A DNA stretch of 64,000 nucleotides from Mycobacterium alsense. Lineage in GTDB: Bacteria; Actinomycetota; Actinomycetes; Mycobacteriales; Mycobacteriaceae. The DNA is taken from NCBI RefSeq assembly GCF_002086635.1, contig NZ_MVHD01000005.1, positions 124,001 to 188,000 of the forward strand. The letters are read 5' to 3'. The position numbers were made by a program, and so were the translations under genes. Under the pieces are notes generated by a model. It saw nothing but the letters and a program-made list of their open reading frames with translations, searched no databases and had not been told where the DNA came from. Positions 28,277 to 38,569 of this stretch are shown piece by piece; the stretch's first letter is position 1, and each line of letters starts with the position of its first letter.

Positions 28277-29656
28277 TCAGCCGCCCAGGAAGAGGCCGGC
28301 CAGGTCGGCGCCGGCGGCCAACGCCTGGTCGAAGGCCCCCAACGGGCCGCCGATCTGGCCGCCGTTGAAGACCTGCTGTCCGCTGCCGAGCAGCAGGCTC
28401 GAGTTGAAGCCCGTCCCGGGCTGCGCACCGGTGAAACCGTTGATGAATTGCTGACCGGAGCCCCAGAGCAGGTTGCCGACGTTGAAGCTGCGGTTGACGA
28501 AGCCGTTCAGCGCGCTGTCGGTGCCGAACGTGCTTTGCTCCCAGGTCACCTCGGCGTTCGTCAGCGCGTGGTTGAAGGTGAGCTCGCTGTTGATCAGGTT
28601 GGCGTTGAAGTTGGTTTGCGCCGTGTCAAGCTGCTGGAAGAACGTGTTGATCGGGTTGGTCGTGGCCGCACTGCCCACCGCGCTCAGCGCCGCCTGCGCC
28701 GGCGCCCCCAAGCTCACGTTTATTTGTCCCGGGAACAAACCGGCGAGGTCGGCGCCCGCGGCCAGGCTCTGGTCGAAGGCCCCCAGCGGACCGCCGATGG
28801 TGCCGCTGTTGAAGGGCTGGGCCGCGCTTCCGATCAGCAAATTCGAATTGAAGGTCGTCGGGACCTGTGCGCCGGTGAAAAGGTTGACGCCTTGCTGAGC
28901 GCTGCCCCACAACAGGTTTCCGACGTTGAAGCTGCGGTTGACGAAACCGTTGAGGGCGGTGTTGGTCCCGAAGACGGCCTGCTCGAACCCCAGCTCGCTG
29001 TTCACCAGCGACTTGTTGAACGTCATCTCGCCGTTGACCAGGTTGGTGTTGAAGTTGACCTGCGCGGTCTCGAGTTGCTGCAGGAAACCGCTGACCGGGT
29101 TGCTCGTGGCCGCGCCGGCCAGCTGGCCCGGCAGGTTCTGCAGCGCCGCCGGCAGCGACGTCAACTGCTCGGCCGCCGCCGACACCCCGCCGTGATAGCC
29201 CACCATCGCGGCCACGTCGGCGGCCCACATCTGCTCGTAGTTCGACTCCACCGCCGCGATCGCCGGCGCGTTCTGCCCGAACAGGTTCGACACCACCAGC
29301 TCGACCAAATTGGTGCGGTTCGCCGCCACCGCCGCCGGGTGCACCGTCGCCGCGAAGGCCGACTCGAACGCGCTGACGACCGCCTTGGCCTGCGCCGCGG
29401 CACCCGACGCCTGGGTCGCGGCGGCGTTCAGCCACCCCGTGTAGGGGGCGGCGGCCGACACCATCGCCGCCGCCGCCGGACCCTGCCACGCCTGACCGGC
29501 CAACCCCGAGGTCACCGACGAAAACGACTCCGCGGCGGAGTTCAGCTCGGCGGCCAGGCCGTCCCAGGCGGCCGCGGCCGCGATCATCGGCGCCGAACCG
29601 GCACCCGAGAACATCCGCAGTGAATTGATCTCCGGCGGAAGAGTTAAAAAGCTCAT
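28277..29656 (-). CDS. PPE family protein with duplicated C-terminal module
   Basis: A 459-residue PPE protein, probably exported by a type VII (ESX) system and surface-exposed or secreted. [19 protein letters not shown] opens the PPE domain (about residues 1-175) with WQGP at 57-60. The rest is two tandem copies of a module of about 129 residues, residues 183-311 and 331-459, in gapless register at a period of 148. Both contain [15 protein letters not shown] and [10 protein letters not shown]. There is no PE gene beside it. It occupies the place of PPE53 after nuoN in M. tuberculosis, but the duplicated tail means I do not assign that name. Confidence 0.9.
   Translation of the reverse strand: MSFLTLPPEINSLRMFSGAGSAPMIAAAAAWDGLAAELNSAAESFSSVTSGLAGQAWQGPAAAAMVSAAAPYTGWLNAAATQASGAAAQAKAVVSAFESAFAATVHPAAVAANRTNLVELVVSNLFGQNAPAIAAVESNYEQMWAADVAAMVGYHGGVSAAAEQLTSLPAALQNLPGQLAGAATSNPVSGFLQQLETAQVNFNTNLVNGEMTFNKSLVNSELGFEQAVFGTNTALNGFVNRSFNVGNLLWGSAQQGVNLFTGAQVPTTFNSNLLIGSAAQPFNSGTIGGPLGAFDQSLAAGADLAGLFPGQINVSLGAPAQAALSAVGSAATTNPINTFFQQLDTAQTNFNANLINSELTFNHALTNAEVTWEQSTFGTDSALNGFVNRSFNVGNLLWGSGQQFINGFTGAQPGTGFNSSLLLGSGQQVFNGGQIGGPLGAFDQALAAGADLAGLFLGG
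28280..29110 (-). repeat. Two tandem coding repeats, 444-nt period, in the PPE gene
   Basis: The downstream copy encodes residues 331-459 (28280-28666) and the upstream copy residues 183-311 (28724-29110). Identical or nearly identical anchors in each are NPxxxFxQQLxTAQx[21 protein letters not shown] and [16 protein letters not shown]. Many differences elsewhere show the duplication is not recent. Confidence 0.85.
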
Positions 29657-29798
29657 CGGCTTGTCCCCTCGTTGCGTCGCAGCCCGGCATCCATCCCCAG
29701 GGCCGGGCGGCCGACCGAGCGCCGCCCGGCCGTCGACAACAGACTCTAGGGATATTGTTTCCAGATCACCCGAAAACGTCTGTTTTCGTCACGCGCGC

Positions 29799-30248
29799 TC
29801 AGCTCACGAACGGGCGCGTGGCCAGCACGTAGAGCGCCAGCGCCCCCAACGGGGCGGCCAACGGCAGCCATGGCACCTGCAGCGGGAACGACGTGGCAAC
29901 CAGCCCGGCGCACGAAAACCCAACGGCCGCAACGGCCGTCGGCCAGCTCCAGATGACGACACCCGCGGGAACCCCGACCGCGTGGCGGCACACCAGGTAG
30001 GCGACCGCGCAGAGCCCGGACCAGGCGGCGAACACCGGCGACGGGTCCGACGCCAGGATGGTCGCCACGGTCAGCAGCACGGCGACCGTCGCCGCCGGTC
30101 TAAAAGCCACCCCGGCGCCCACCGCAACGGCGGCGGCCACGCCGGCGACGATCGGTGCGCCGTGCGAACCGAAGGCCGCCAATGCCACCATGAGCGCGCC
30201 GAAAACGGTCGAGGCGGCCAGGGCGGCCGAGCGGGCGATCGGGTTCAT
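29799..30248 (-). CDS. Small integral membrane protein (Rv3162c type)
   Basis: A 149-residue hydrophobic protein with four to five predicted transmembrane helices and no recognised domain. It is the last gene of a minus-strand cluster (Rv3166c, Rv3165c, moxR3, DUF58, this gene) and lies 4 nt after the DUF58 gene, so it is probably part of the same membrane assembly. Function unknown. Confidence 0.75.
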   Translation of the reverse strand: MNPIARSAALAASTVFGALMVALAAFGSHGAPIVAGVAAAVAVGAGVAFRPAATVAVLLTVATILASDPSPVFAAWSGLCAVAYLVCRHAVGVPAGVVIWSWPTAVAAVGFSCAGLVATSFPLQVPWLPLAAPLGALALYVLATRPFVS

Positions 30249-30252
30249 GCCG

Positions 30253-31521
30253 CTATCCCCTGACCCGACCCCGCACGCGGTGGCGGCGGTCCGGCATCAA
30301 GCCCATGGACTGGTCCAGCGTGCCGTCCGCCCGCCACGACACGATGTCCACCCCGACCGTCGCCATGTCGCGGTACATCGCCGAGCGTTGCAGCGCCCAC
30401 ATCCGATCGATCAGCGGATCCTGCCGCTCCTCGAATGGGGACCTGTCGAGAATGTCGACGGCGACCACGACGTGGCCGCGTTTGCGGAGGTCGATCAGCG
30501 CCAACGCGAACTCGGTGTCCAGCAGGGTGGAAAACGCGATGACGATCGCGCCGACGGGAACGGCCGCGCGCGGCGCCAGTGTGCCGGTTGTGTTCTCGAA
30601 GCCCTCGCCGGCGCCGAGCACCGTGTCGAGCACCCGGTAGAACTGGCGCTGTCCGATGTCCGCGCCCAGCCACCGCGGGCGGTTGCCGCCGAGGGCCACG
30701 ATCCCGGCGCGATCGCCGTGCCGCAGCGCGGTCTGCACCACCTGGGCCGCGCCGCGGACGACCCGTTCGGTGGCATCGGTCGCCGGCCCCGCCGGCTGCC
30801 GGTAGGTGTCGATCAGCACCACCACGTCCGCGGCGCGGTCGGTCAAGCGCTGCGTCACGTGCAGCTGGCGGCGGCGCGCGCTCACCGGCCAGTTGACCGC
30901 CCGCAGTTGGTCACCGGGAACATAGGGGCGGATGTCGGCGTATTCGACACCGGGGCCGATGTGCCGGGTGAGGTGGGCGCCGAGGCGGTCGAGCAGCTCG
31001 ATCTGCGGCAGGGGCGTCGACTGCGGCGGCGTCAGCGGGAATACGATGACGTCGGCGGCGTCGACGGCGGCCGTTCCGGTGAGCAACCCGCCGCGCGCGA
31101 GCACGTCGACGCGGGCCCGGATCGGGTACCGGCCCCACCGCTCTGCCGTCGCCACAACCGCTTTCGCGTGGGGCGACTGGTGCTCGAGCGCCTCGAGATG
31201 CAGGCCCGGGACCGGCGACAGGCTCAGCTCGACCGCGGCGGGCTCGGGCGCCCCGGGCTTGCCGGTCACCCATACTTTCAGCCGCGCCCGCTCGCTTTCG
31301 AAGCAGCGCTGCGAATCGGGTTCTCCGTGCACCCAGAGCGCCGGCGCGGGGCGCTGCCAGCTGAGCGAGCACAACACGCCGAGCAGTGGCGCCGCGAAGG
31401 CGATCAGCTGCCAGCGCCCGCCGATCACCGCGACGGCCAGCGCGGCGCCAGCGCAGGTCGCGATCGCCCGCGTCAATGGCGATGCGCGCCAACGGAACTC
31501 GACCTCACGCGTCTGGATCAC
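30253..31521 (-). CDS. DUF58 membrane-anchored protein (Rv3163c type)
   Basis: A 422-residue protein with two N-terminal transmembrane helices (about residues 15-55) and a cytoplasmic DUF58 domain. The DUF58 signature is seen in YADIRPYVPGDQLRAVNW followed by SARRRQLHV. VVVLIDTYR further on begins a von Willebrand A-like fold. DUF58 proteins are regular partners of MoxR ATPases. The GTG at 31521 was chosen: it is 8 nt after the moxR3 stop and gives the 422-423 aa of the mycobacterial family. An upstream in-frame start at 31590 lies inside moxR3. Confidence 0.85.
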   Translation of the reverse strand: MIQTREVEFRWRASPLTRAIATCAGAALAVAVIGGRWQLIAFAAPLLGVLCSLSWQRPAPALWVHGEPDSQRCFESERARLKVWVTGKPGAPEPAAVELSLSPVPGLHLEALEHQSPHAKAVVATAERWGRYPIRARVDVLARGGLLTGTAAVDAADVIVFPLTPPQSTPLPQIELLDRLGAHLTRHIGPGVEYADIRPYVPGDQLRAVNWPVSARRRQLHVTQRLTDRAADVVVLIDTYRQPAGPATDATERVVRGAAQVVQTALRHGDRAGIVALGGNRPRWLGADIGQRQFYRVLDTVLGAGEGFENTTGTLAPRAAVPVGAIVIAFSTLLDTEFALALIDLRKRGHVVVAVDILDRSPFEERQDPLIDRMWALQRSAMYRDMATVGVDIVSWRADGTLDQSMGLMPDRRHRVRGRVRG

Positions 31522-31528
31522 GCCGGGC

Positions 31529-32518
31529 TCATCCGGCCCCGCCGTGCCCGCCGCCGGTTCGGGGCACCGGCAGGCGCCGCAGCAGTTCACCGACCACGTC
31601 GGCGCCCTGAATCTTGCGCACCCACATCTCCGGCCGCAGGGTGATCCGGTGGGCGACGGCGGCGACGGCGAGCGCCTTGACGTCTTCGGGGATCACGTAG
31701 TCGCGACCGAGCAGCAGCGCGCGGGCGCGGGCGAGCTGGACGAGGTCGAGTTCCGCGCGCGGGCTGGCGCCGACGGCGACCTGCGGGTGGTGGCGGGTCG
31801 CGGTGGCCAGCGACACCACGTAGTGCAACACGTCCTCGTGCACCGTCACCTGCTCGACCGACTCGCGCATCGCCAGGAGGTCGTGGGCGTCCACGACCTG
31901 GTTGACCGTCGGCTCGGCCGAACCCCGCTCGATGCGACGGCGCAGCATCGAGGTCTCGTCACGCTCGGAGAGGTATCGCAGTTCCAGGCGGATGGCGAAC
32001 CGGTCCAGCTGCGCCTCGGGCAACGGATAGGTGCCCTCGTACTCGATCGGGTTATCGGTCGCCAGAACGATGAATGGCGTTGGCAGCTTGTGGGTTTCGC
32101 CGTCGATGCTCACCTGGCCCTCGGCCATCGCCTCCAGCAGCGCCGCCTGAGTCTTGGGCGGAGTGCGGTTGATCTCGTCGGCAAGCAGCAGGTTGGTGAA
32201 GATCGGCCCGGCCCGGAACGCGAAGCGGCCCGACTGCATGTCGTAGATCGTCGAGCCGAGCAGGTCGGCGGGCAGCAGGTCCGGGGTGAACTGCACCCGG
32301 GTGAACCGCAGTCCCAGCGCGGCCGCGAAGGACCGCGCGATCAGCGTCTTGCCCAGGCCGGGCAGGTCTTCGATGAGGACGTGGCCGCGTGCGAGCACCG
32401 CGGTCAGGATAAGCGTCAGCGCCGCCCGCTTGCCCACCACCACGCGTTCGATTTCGTCGAGCACCGCCTCGCAGTGTGCGGTGGTGGTGGCGGCTGGCAT
32501 CGCGGCCGGCAGTGTCAT
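31529..32518 (-). CDS. moxR3: MoxR family AAA+ ATPase
   Basis: A 329-residue AAA+ ATPase, probably a chaperone that assembles or activates the DUF58/VWA partners encoded beside it. Walker A is PGLGKT with Lys57; Walker B is LLLADEINR with Asp114-Glu115; sensor I lies in FIVLATDNPIEYEG. The C-terminal lid contains VGASPRAELDLVQLARARAL. The start overlaps the preceding gene by 4 nt. Same place and neighbours as Rv3164c. Confidence 0.92.
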   Translation of the reverse strand: MTLPAAMPAATTTAHCEAVLDEIERVVVGKRAALTLILTAVLARGHVLIEDLPGLGKTLIARSFAAALGLRFTRVQFTPDLLPADLLGSTIYDMQSGRFAFRAGPIFTNLLLADEINRTPPKTQAALLEAMAEGQVSIDGETHKLPTPFIVLATDNPIEYEGTYPLPEAQLDRFAIRLELRYLSERDETSMLRRRIERGSAEPTVNQVVDAHDLLAMRESVEQVTVHEDVLHYVVSLATATRHHPQVAVGASPRAELDLVQLARARALLLGRDYVIPEDVKALAVAAVAHRITLRPEMWVRKIQGADVVGELLRRLPVPRTGGGHGGAG

Positions 32519-32997
32519 ACCCTCTCCAACCTTCGCAGAATCTCTTCCAACACCGCACGACCGGGACCGGGCTGGCGGTCACCGGTGCGCGCGATGTTGT
32601 TCGGGTTGACCCATTCCCACAGTTCGGCCCCGAAAAGCATCCGGCCGGTGGCATGATACGCGGTGGGGTCCTTGGATTGCCTTTGGCCCGTTGTCATTTC
32701 GTAGCGCCGGGCGAGCATGGGGCGCAGGTGCCGGTCCCAATCCGCGCGGGTGGAGTCCGACCGCCGGATCGTCGCCTCCGTGGTGGCGAGCCAGCGGCGC
32801 AGCGAATCACCGAGCTCGTCGTGGTCGGGCTCGTCCGGGCTCTCCGTCCCACGCCCCAGGTAACGGCGGATGTTGAGCAGCACCAGGGCCACGGCGATAC
32901 CCGAGGCCGCCAACAGGAATCGGCGGCCGTGCAGTATCAACGCCAGGAGCTCTATGCCCACCACCAGGCAAATACCAAGTGCTATCAGCCTTTTCAT
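32515..32997 (-). CDS. Two-helix membrane protein (Rv3165c type)
   Basis: A 160-residue protein. Two transmembrane helices span residues 1-45, then a charged cytoplasmic domain contains SLRRWLATTEATIRRSD and DWDRHLRPMLARRYE. No recognised enzyme motif. It overlaps moxR3 and the DUF4129-like gene by 4 nt each, so it is a structural part of the MoxR locus. Function unknown. Confidence 0.8.
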   Translation of the reverse strand: MKRLIALGICLVVGIELLALILHGRRFLLAASGIAVALVLLNIRRYLGRGTESPDEPDHDELGDSLRRWLATTEATIRRSDSTRADWDRHLRPMLARRYEMTTGQRQSKDPTAYHATGRMLFGAELWEWVNPNNIARTGDRQPGPGRAVLEEILRRLERV

Positions 32998-33938
32998 ACC
33001 GCGCTCCGCAACTCCGCGAGGACCAGTTGCAGGACGTTTATCGCGACCTCACGGTGCTGCTCGCTCATCACGTGCGGGCTGAAGCGTGCCTCCTCGAACA
33101 GGTTCACCAACTGCTCCGCGTTATCGGCATGCAGCGCATGGTGTTCGACGGCCCGGACCAGCACCTCGGTCGGCGTATCGAAATCCTGGGGGGCGGCGCC
33201 GGGAACACGGGCGAGCTCACGCTCCATCGCGGCGTAGCAGGCGATGATCGCCTCGCGGGGCTCCCGGTTGAGGTCGCCCATCTCGGCCAGCCCGACTTCG
33301 GCCGCGCGGGCCAGCGAATCCGACGGCGGTGCCGGCGTTTCGACGTGATCGCCGGCCTGATTGCCGACGATCGGCGTCGCCGCCCGCCACCTCCGCCCCG
33401 CCGTGGCCACCGACCCCGCGACGATCACCAGCAGCATGGGGATGACCGCGGCAAGCAGGATTTTGACGGTGTCCGCGGAGCTCTTGGGCCGGTGGTGCGG
33501 TGGCGGGGGGCCGGCGGGCCGCCCCGACGGCGGCGCGGTCGCGTCGGGCCCGGGCGCGGCGGGATTGACGTCGTGCGGCGTCAGAAAGTGCACCAGCAAC
33601 GACGCGATGACCAGCCACGCCGCGATCACCGCGAGCCCGATCAGGACCACGCGCCACCTCGGTCCGCCCCGGTCGGTGCCCAGCATCCCGGACAGGTCAC
33701 CCTGCTTGGGCGCCACCGCGCGCGGGTCGCGCAACCGCGCGATGACCGCGATCGTCAGCAGGGCGAGGGTCGCGCCGAGCGCCCCGATGACGAACAGCAG
33801 CGCCGCCCGGCCGCCGCCCGCCTCCCCACGCACCGCATGACCCTGCGCGGGCAGGTATCCGCGCAGGGCGACCGCGGCGAAGATCATCAGGACGATCAGG
33901 GCAACGACACGCCCCGTCGGCTTGTCAATACCGGGCAT
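32994..33938 (-). CDS. DUF4129 domain membrane protein (Rv3166c type)
   Basis: A 314-residue membrane protein: helices near residues 10-30, 45-65, 88-110 and 150-175, a proline-rich loop (about 118-140), and a C-terminal soluble DUF4129-like domain with EPREAIIACYAAMERELARV. The ATG at 33938 gives MPGIDKPTGRVVALIVL, matching the mycobacterial N-terminus; longer in-frame starts would cross the region opposite the divergent methyltransferase. First gene of the MoxR cluster. DUF4129 domains are often fused to or encoded beside transglutaminase/MoxR systems. Confidence 0.8.
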   Translation of the reverse strand: MPGIDKPTGRVVALIVLMIFAAVALRGYLPAQGHAVRGEAGGGRAALLFVIGALGATLALLTIAVIARLRDPRAVAPKQGDLSGMLGTDRGGPRWRVVLIGLAVIAAWLVIASLLVHFLTPHDVNPAAPGPDATAPPSGRPAGPPPPHHRPKSSADTVKILLAAVIPMLLVIVAGSVATAGRRWRAATPIVGNQAGDHVETPAPPSDSLARAAEVGLAEMGDLNREPREAIIACYAAMERELARVPGAAPQDFDTPTEVLVRAVEHHALHADNAEQLVNLFEEARFSPHVMSEQHREVAINVLQLVLAELRSAV

Positions 33939-34153
33939 TGGCCCACCACTCGACCGGTTGCGTGCCGCCGTTGCGGCACTGGCTTTCTTCATACTGGCAC
34001 GTCGCGCGGCCATCCCGCCAGAACCGGCGCCGGTGGGCGGGTGTGGGGGCGAACCGGCATCGGCGGTGAAGACTTGGCGCGCGGTGCGGCCGGGTCTGGC
34101 CAACGGCGCCCGGCCCGGTGCGCGTAGCGCCCGGCGGTGCCAGACTTGGGGGC

Positions 34154-34780
34154 GTGCCGCCGTACCGGGACGTGGCCGCGTTCGACGATCGAGCGCCCGG
34201 GTACGACCACGGGTGGCGCGGCCGGCTGCACCATGAGATCGCCGAGCGCACCGCCGATCTCGCGGTGAGCGCCAGCGCCTCCGCCAGCCGCGTGCTGGAC
34301 GTGGGATGCGGGACCGGCCATCTGCTGCGCGCATTGAGCCACCGCTACCCGCGGGCCTGCCAATTGTGCGGCGTCGACCCGGCGCCGCGAATGATCGCGA
34401 CGGCACGCTCTTTCGGCGGCGACGATCGATTGAGCTTCGGCGTGGGGGTGGCCGAACAGCTCGGCTACCCCGACGGCGCTTTCGACCTCGTCGTCAGCTC
34501 GACCTCATTCGACCACTGGACGGATCAGCAGGCCGGCCTGCGCGAATGTGCCCGGGTGCTGCGCCCCGGCGGTCGGTTGGTGCTGGTCGACCAGTTCTCC
34601 TGGTGGCTGTTGCCGACCCTGGCCACCAGCCGTCGCGGCAAGGCCCGCACCCGGGGGCGCGCCAACGATCTTCTGCTGCGCGCCGGGTTTGACGCCCCGC
34701 ACTGGCATCGGGTGTGCGCGGTGATCATCAACGGGGTGGTGGCCACCAGGCGAGCCAGCCCCCCGGCTAGCCGATGGTGA
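34154..34780 (+). CDS. Class I SAM-dependent methyltransferase
   Basis: A 208-residue methyltransferase (UbiE/Methyltransf_11 type). Motif I is RVLDVGCGTGHLLRAL; CGVDPAPRMIATAR is the acidic loop; GAFDLVVSSTSFDHWTDQ and VLRPGGRLVLVDQFSWW follow. The GTG at 34154 was preferred, since residues from the ORF start at 34118 (GGARLGG) look non-coding. Its 3' end overlaps the convergent SDR gene by 14 nt. Substrate unknown, likely a small hydrophobic molecule. Confidence 0.82.
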   Translation: MPPYRDVAAFDDRAPGYDHGWRGRLHHEIAERTADLAVSASASASRVLDVGCGTGHLLRALSHRYPRACQLCGVDPAPRMIATARSFGGDDRLSFGVGVAEQLGYPDGAFDLVVSSTSFDHWTDQQAGLRECARVLRPGGRLVLVDQFSWWLLPTLATSRRGKARTRGRANDLLLRAGFDAPHWHRVCAVIINGVVATRRASPPASRW

Positions 34781-35639
34781 ACGGCCGGAAGCTGCCGTCG
34801 AGCACCTGGTGGTGGCCGATCGTGCGGCCGGTGACCGCCCCGGGGTCCACCAGCGTCAATTCCACTGCGGCCCGCGCGAATTCATCGGCGCTGGCGGTGT
34901 CGTCGAATTCGCGGGCGTAGTAGGAAAGGCCCGGCGTGAGGATCGGCTTCGACGGCGACAGGGCGTTCACCGCGATGTTGTGGTCGGCGAGATCGTAGGC
35001 CGCGCACTGGGTCAGATGCTCGAGCGCGGCCTTGGATCCGCCGTAACCGGGCAGCACGCCGCCGCTGCGGTCGGCGTAGGGCCCGTCGCCGGGCATCCGC
35101 GACGCGACCGAGGTGATGTTGACGATCGAACCACCGCCCGCCTCGATCATGTCCGGGCACACCAGTTGCATCAGCTCGTAGGCGGCGAACACCGCGATGT
35201 CGAAATGGCGGCGGAACGCGTGCAGCGGGGTGCTGACGAACCCCGGCCAGCCGGGTTTGGCGGCGCCCACGGCGGTCGTGGCGGGCTTTGGGCGTGGCCT
35301 GCCGCCCGGAACCGGCGGCCGGCCGGGCGCGGTGAAGGCCGCGTTGTTCACCAGAATCGTGATGGCCCCCAACGCCTCTCGCGCCTCACCGACCAGCCGC
35401 GCGACGTCGTCGCGGTCGGTGAGGTCGGCGCGGATCGCCACGGCGCGACCGCCCGCCTCCTCGATGCCCGTGACGGTCTCGCCGATGGTTCCGGGCAGCC
35501 GGTCGTCCCACACCGCTTCGGTGCGCCCGACGACGGCCACCGCCGCGCCCTCGGCCGCCAGGGCGAGCGCGATCGCCCGGCCCAGGCCCCGGCTGCCGCC
35601 CGTGACGATCGCGGCCCGGCCCGCCAGTCGCGCGGTCAT
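34767..35639 (-). CDS. Short-chain dehydrogenase/reductase
   Basis: A 290-residue classical SDR. The cofactor site is TGGSRGLG (residues 13-20) with NNA at 98-100; the catalytic triad is Ser177 (NITSVAS), Tyr199 and Lys203 (YGGSK). An unusual Pro/Gly-rich insertion of about 35 residues (103-137) follows the NNA motif. The ATG overlaps the stop of the TetR gene upstream by 4 nt, so both are transcribed together. Substrate unknown. Confidence 0.85.
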   Translation of the reverse strand: MTARLAGRAAIVTGGSRGLGRAIALALAAEGAAVAVVGRTEAVWDDRLPGTIGETVTGIEEAGGRAVAIRADLTDRDDVARLVGEAREALGAITILVNNAAFTAPGRPPVPGGRPRPKPATTAVGAAKPGWPGFVSTPLHAFRRHFDIAVFAAYELMQLVCPDMIEAGGGSIVNITSVASRMPGDGPYADRSGGVLPGYGGSKAALEHLTQCAAYDLADHNIAVNALSPSKPILTPGLSYYAREFDDTASADEFARAAVELTLVDPGAVTGRTIGHHQVLDGSFRPFTIG

Positions 35640-36238
35640 CCCGTCACCCCGTGCACGACGATGGCGGTCGTCTGCGCCACCCAGGTGTCGTCCAGCTCCT
35701 CCTCCGGGCGCAGCAGCATCCGCAGCATCGTCGCCCCTCCCATCAGCTCGATCAATCGGTCCGGGTCCACGTCGGGATGCGCCTCACCCCGGTCGATCGC
35801 CTCGCGCAGCCGCACCCGCACCGCCGAGAACACGTCGGCGAACCGCGACATCACCCGGGCGTTCAGCGCGGGATCGGCGGTCATGTCGGCCACCAGGCCG
35901 GGCAGCGCGGCACGCACCACCGGCGTGGTGAACACGTCGCGAGTGGCCTCGATCATCATCCGGACGTCGGCGGCGATGTCGCCGGCGGGGGCCTCCAGCG
36001 CGGTGGGGGCCGTCGGGAACGCCGCCTCGTGTACCAGTTCGGCCTTGCTCGACCACCGGCGATACAGCGCCGATTTCGTGGTGCCGGCCCGCTCGGCCAC
36101 CGCGGCCAGGCTGAGGTTCGAATAGCCGATCTCCACAAGCAGTTCGGCGGTCGCCGACAGGATCGCCGAATCGATGCGGGGATCCCGGGGACGCCCGGCG
36201 CCGGGGGCCTTGTCAAGGTAGGTCGGGTCTGCTTTCAT
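35636..36238 (-). CDS. TetR family regulator (Rv3167c type)
   Basis: A 200-residue TetR-family repressor with a helix-turn-helix at about residues 25-65 (YSNLSLAAVAERAGTTKSAL, then YRRWSSKAELV). The C-terminal ligand domain is long and typical. It is divergent from the Rv3168/Rv3169-type operon with a 59-nt shared control region. In M. tuberculosis Rv3167c is known to control its own locus and to influence virulence lipids and host-cell escape; that function is transferred from the orthologue. Confidence 0.88.
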   Translation of the reverse strand: MKADPTYLDKAPGAGRPRDPRIDSAILSATAELLVEIGYSNLSLAAVAERAGTTKSALYRRWSSKAELVHEAAFPTAPTALEAPAGDIAADVRMMIEATRDVFTTPVVRAALPGLVADMTADPALNARVMSRFADVFSAVRVRLREAIDRGEAHPDVDPDRLIELMGGATMLRMLLRPEEELDDTWVAQTTAIVVHGVTG

Positions 36239-37433
<1,195 letters not shown>

Positions 37434-37434
<1 letters not shown>

Positions 37435-38549
37435 TGCTCGGCCCGCTCGACGAATTCCCCGTACACCAGGTTCCCCAGCCGATCGCGTGGGCGGGTTCCT
37501 CCGACCGCAACTTCTACGACCGGTCCTATTTCAACGCCCACGACCGCACGGGGAACATCTTCGTCATCAGCGGCATCGGTTACTACCCCAACCTCGGCGT
37601 CAAGGACGCGTTCCTGCTCATCCGGCGCGGGGACACGCAGACCGCGGTGCATCTCTCGGACGCCATCGACCAGAACCGGCTCAACCAGAACGTCAACGGC
37701 TACCGCATCGAGGTCAGCGAGCCGCTGCGCAAGCTGCGGCTGATACTCGACGAAACCGAAGGCATCGCAGCCGATCTCGCCTGGGAGGGCCTGTTCGACG
37801 TCGTGCAGGAACAGCCGCACGTCCTGCGGTCGGGTAACCGGGTGACCCTGGACGCGCAGCGGTTCGCCCAGCTGGGCTGCTGGAGCGGCCGCATCGTCAT
37901 CGACGGCGAGGAGATCGCCGTCGACCCCGCGACCTGGATCGGCAGCCGCGACCGTTCCTGGGGCATTCGGCCGATCGGCGAGCCCGAGCCGGCGGGCCGG
38001 CCCGCCGACCCGCCGTTCGAGGGCATGTGGTGGCTCTACGTGCCGATGGCCTTCGACGAGTTCGCCATCGTGCTGATCATCCAGGAGGAGCCCAACGGGT
38101 TCCGGTCGCTCAACGACTGCACCAGGGTGTGGCGCGACGGGCGCGTCGAGCAGCTGGGCTGGCCGCGCGTCAAGATCCACTACCGGTCCGGCACCCGCAT
38201 CCCGACCGGCGCGACCATCGATGCGACCGCCCCCGACGGCACCCCCGTCCACTTCGACGTGGAGTCCAAGCTGCCCGTGCCCATCCACGTCGGCGGCGGG
38301 TACGGCGGCGACTCGGACTGGCTGCACGGCATGTGGAAGGGCGAAAAGTTCGTCGAGCGGCTGACTTACGACATGACCGACCCGGCGATCGTCGCGCGGT
38401 CGGGCTTCGGCGTGATCGACCACGTGGGCCGCGCGGTGTGCCGCGACGGCGACGGCGAGCCGGTGGAGGGCTGGGGCCTCTACGAGCACGGCGCGCTGGG
38501 CCGCCACGACCCGTCGGGGTTCTCCGACTGGCTGACGGTCGCGCCCTGA
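37434..38549 (+). CDS. Conserved mycobacterial protein of unknown function (Rv3169 type)
   Basis: A 371-residue soluble protein, close in length to Rv3169 (374 aa). Recurrent segments include SGIGYYPNLGVKDAFL near the N-terminus, WWLYVPMAFDEFAIVLIIQE mid-protein, and a C-terminal beta-rich part. This looks like a lipocalin-like hydroxyneurosporene-synthase/DUF fold, but I recognise no catalytic motif. Translationally coupled to the kinase-fold gene (TAATG overlap) and divergent from the TetR gene, so it works in the same pathway. Confidence 0.8.
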
Positions 38550-38569
38550 GCCCTCCCACGCCGGGCGGC

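Noticed and set aside
28448..29623. 391-codon open frame on the plus strand opposite the PPE gene
   Set aside because: Composition is Arg/Val/Gly-rich with no motif; the minus-strand PPE protein is unmistakable.
34118..34153. Longer N-terminus for the methyltransferase
   Set aside because: The extra 12 residues (Gly/Arg-rich) match nothing in the family, and GTG 34154 begins just before the conserved fold.
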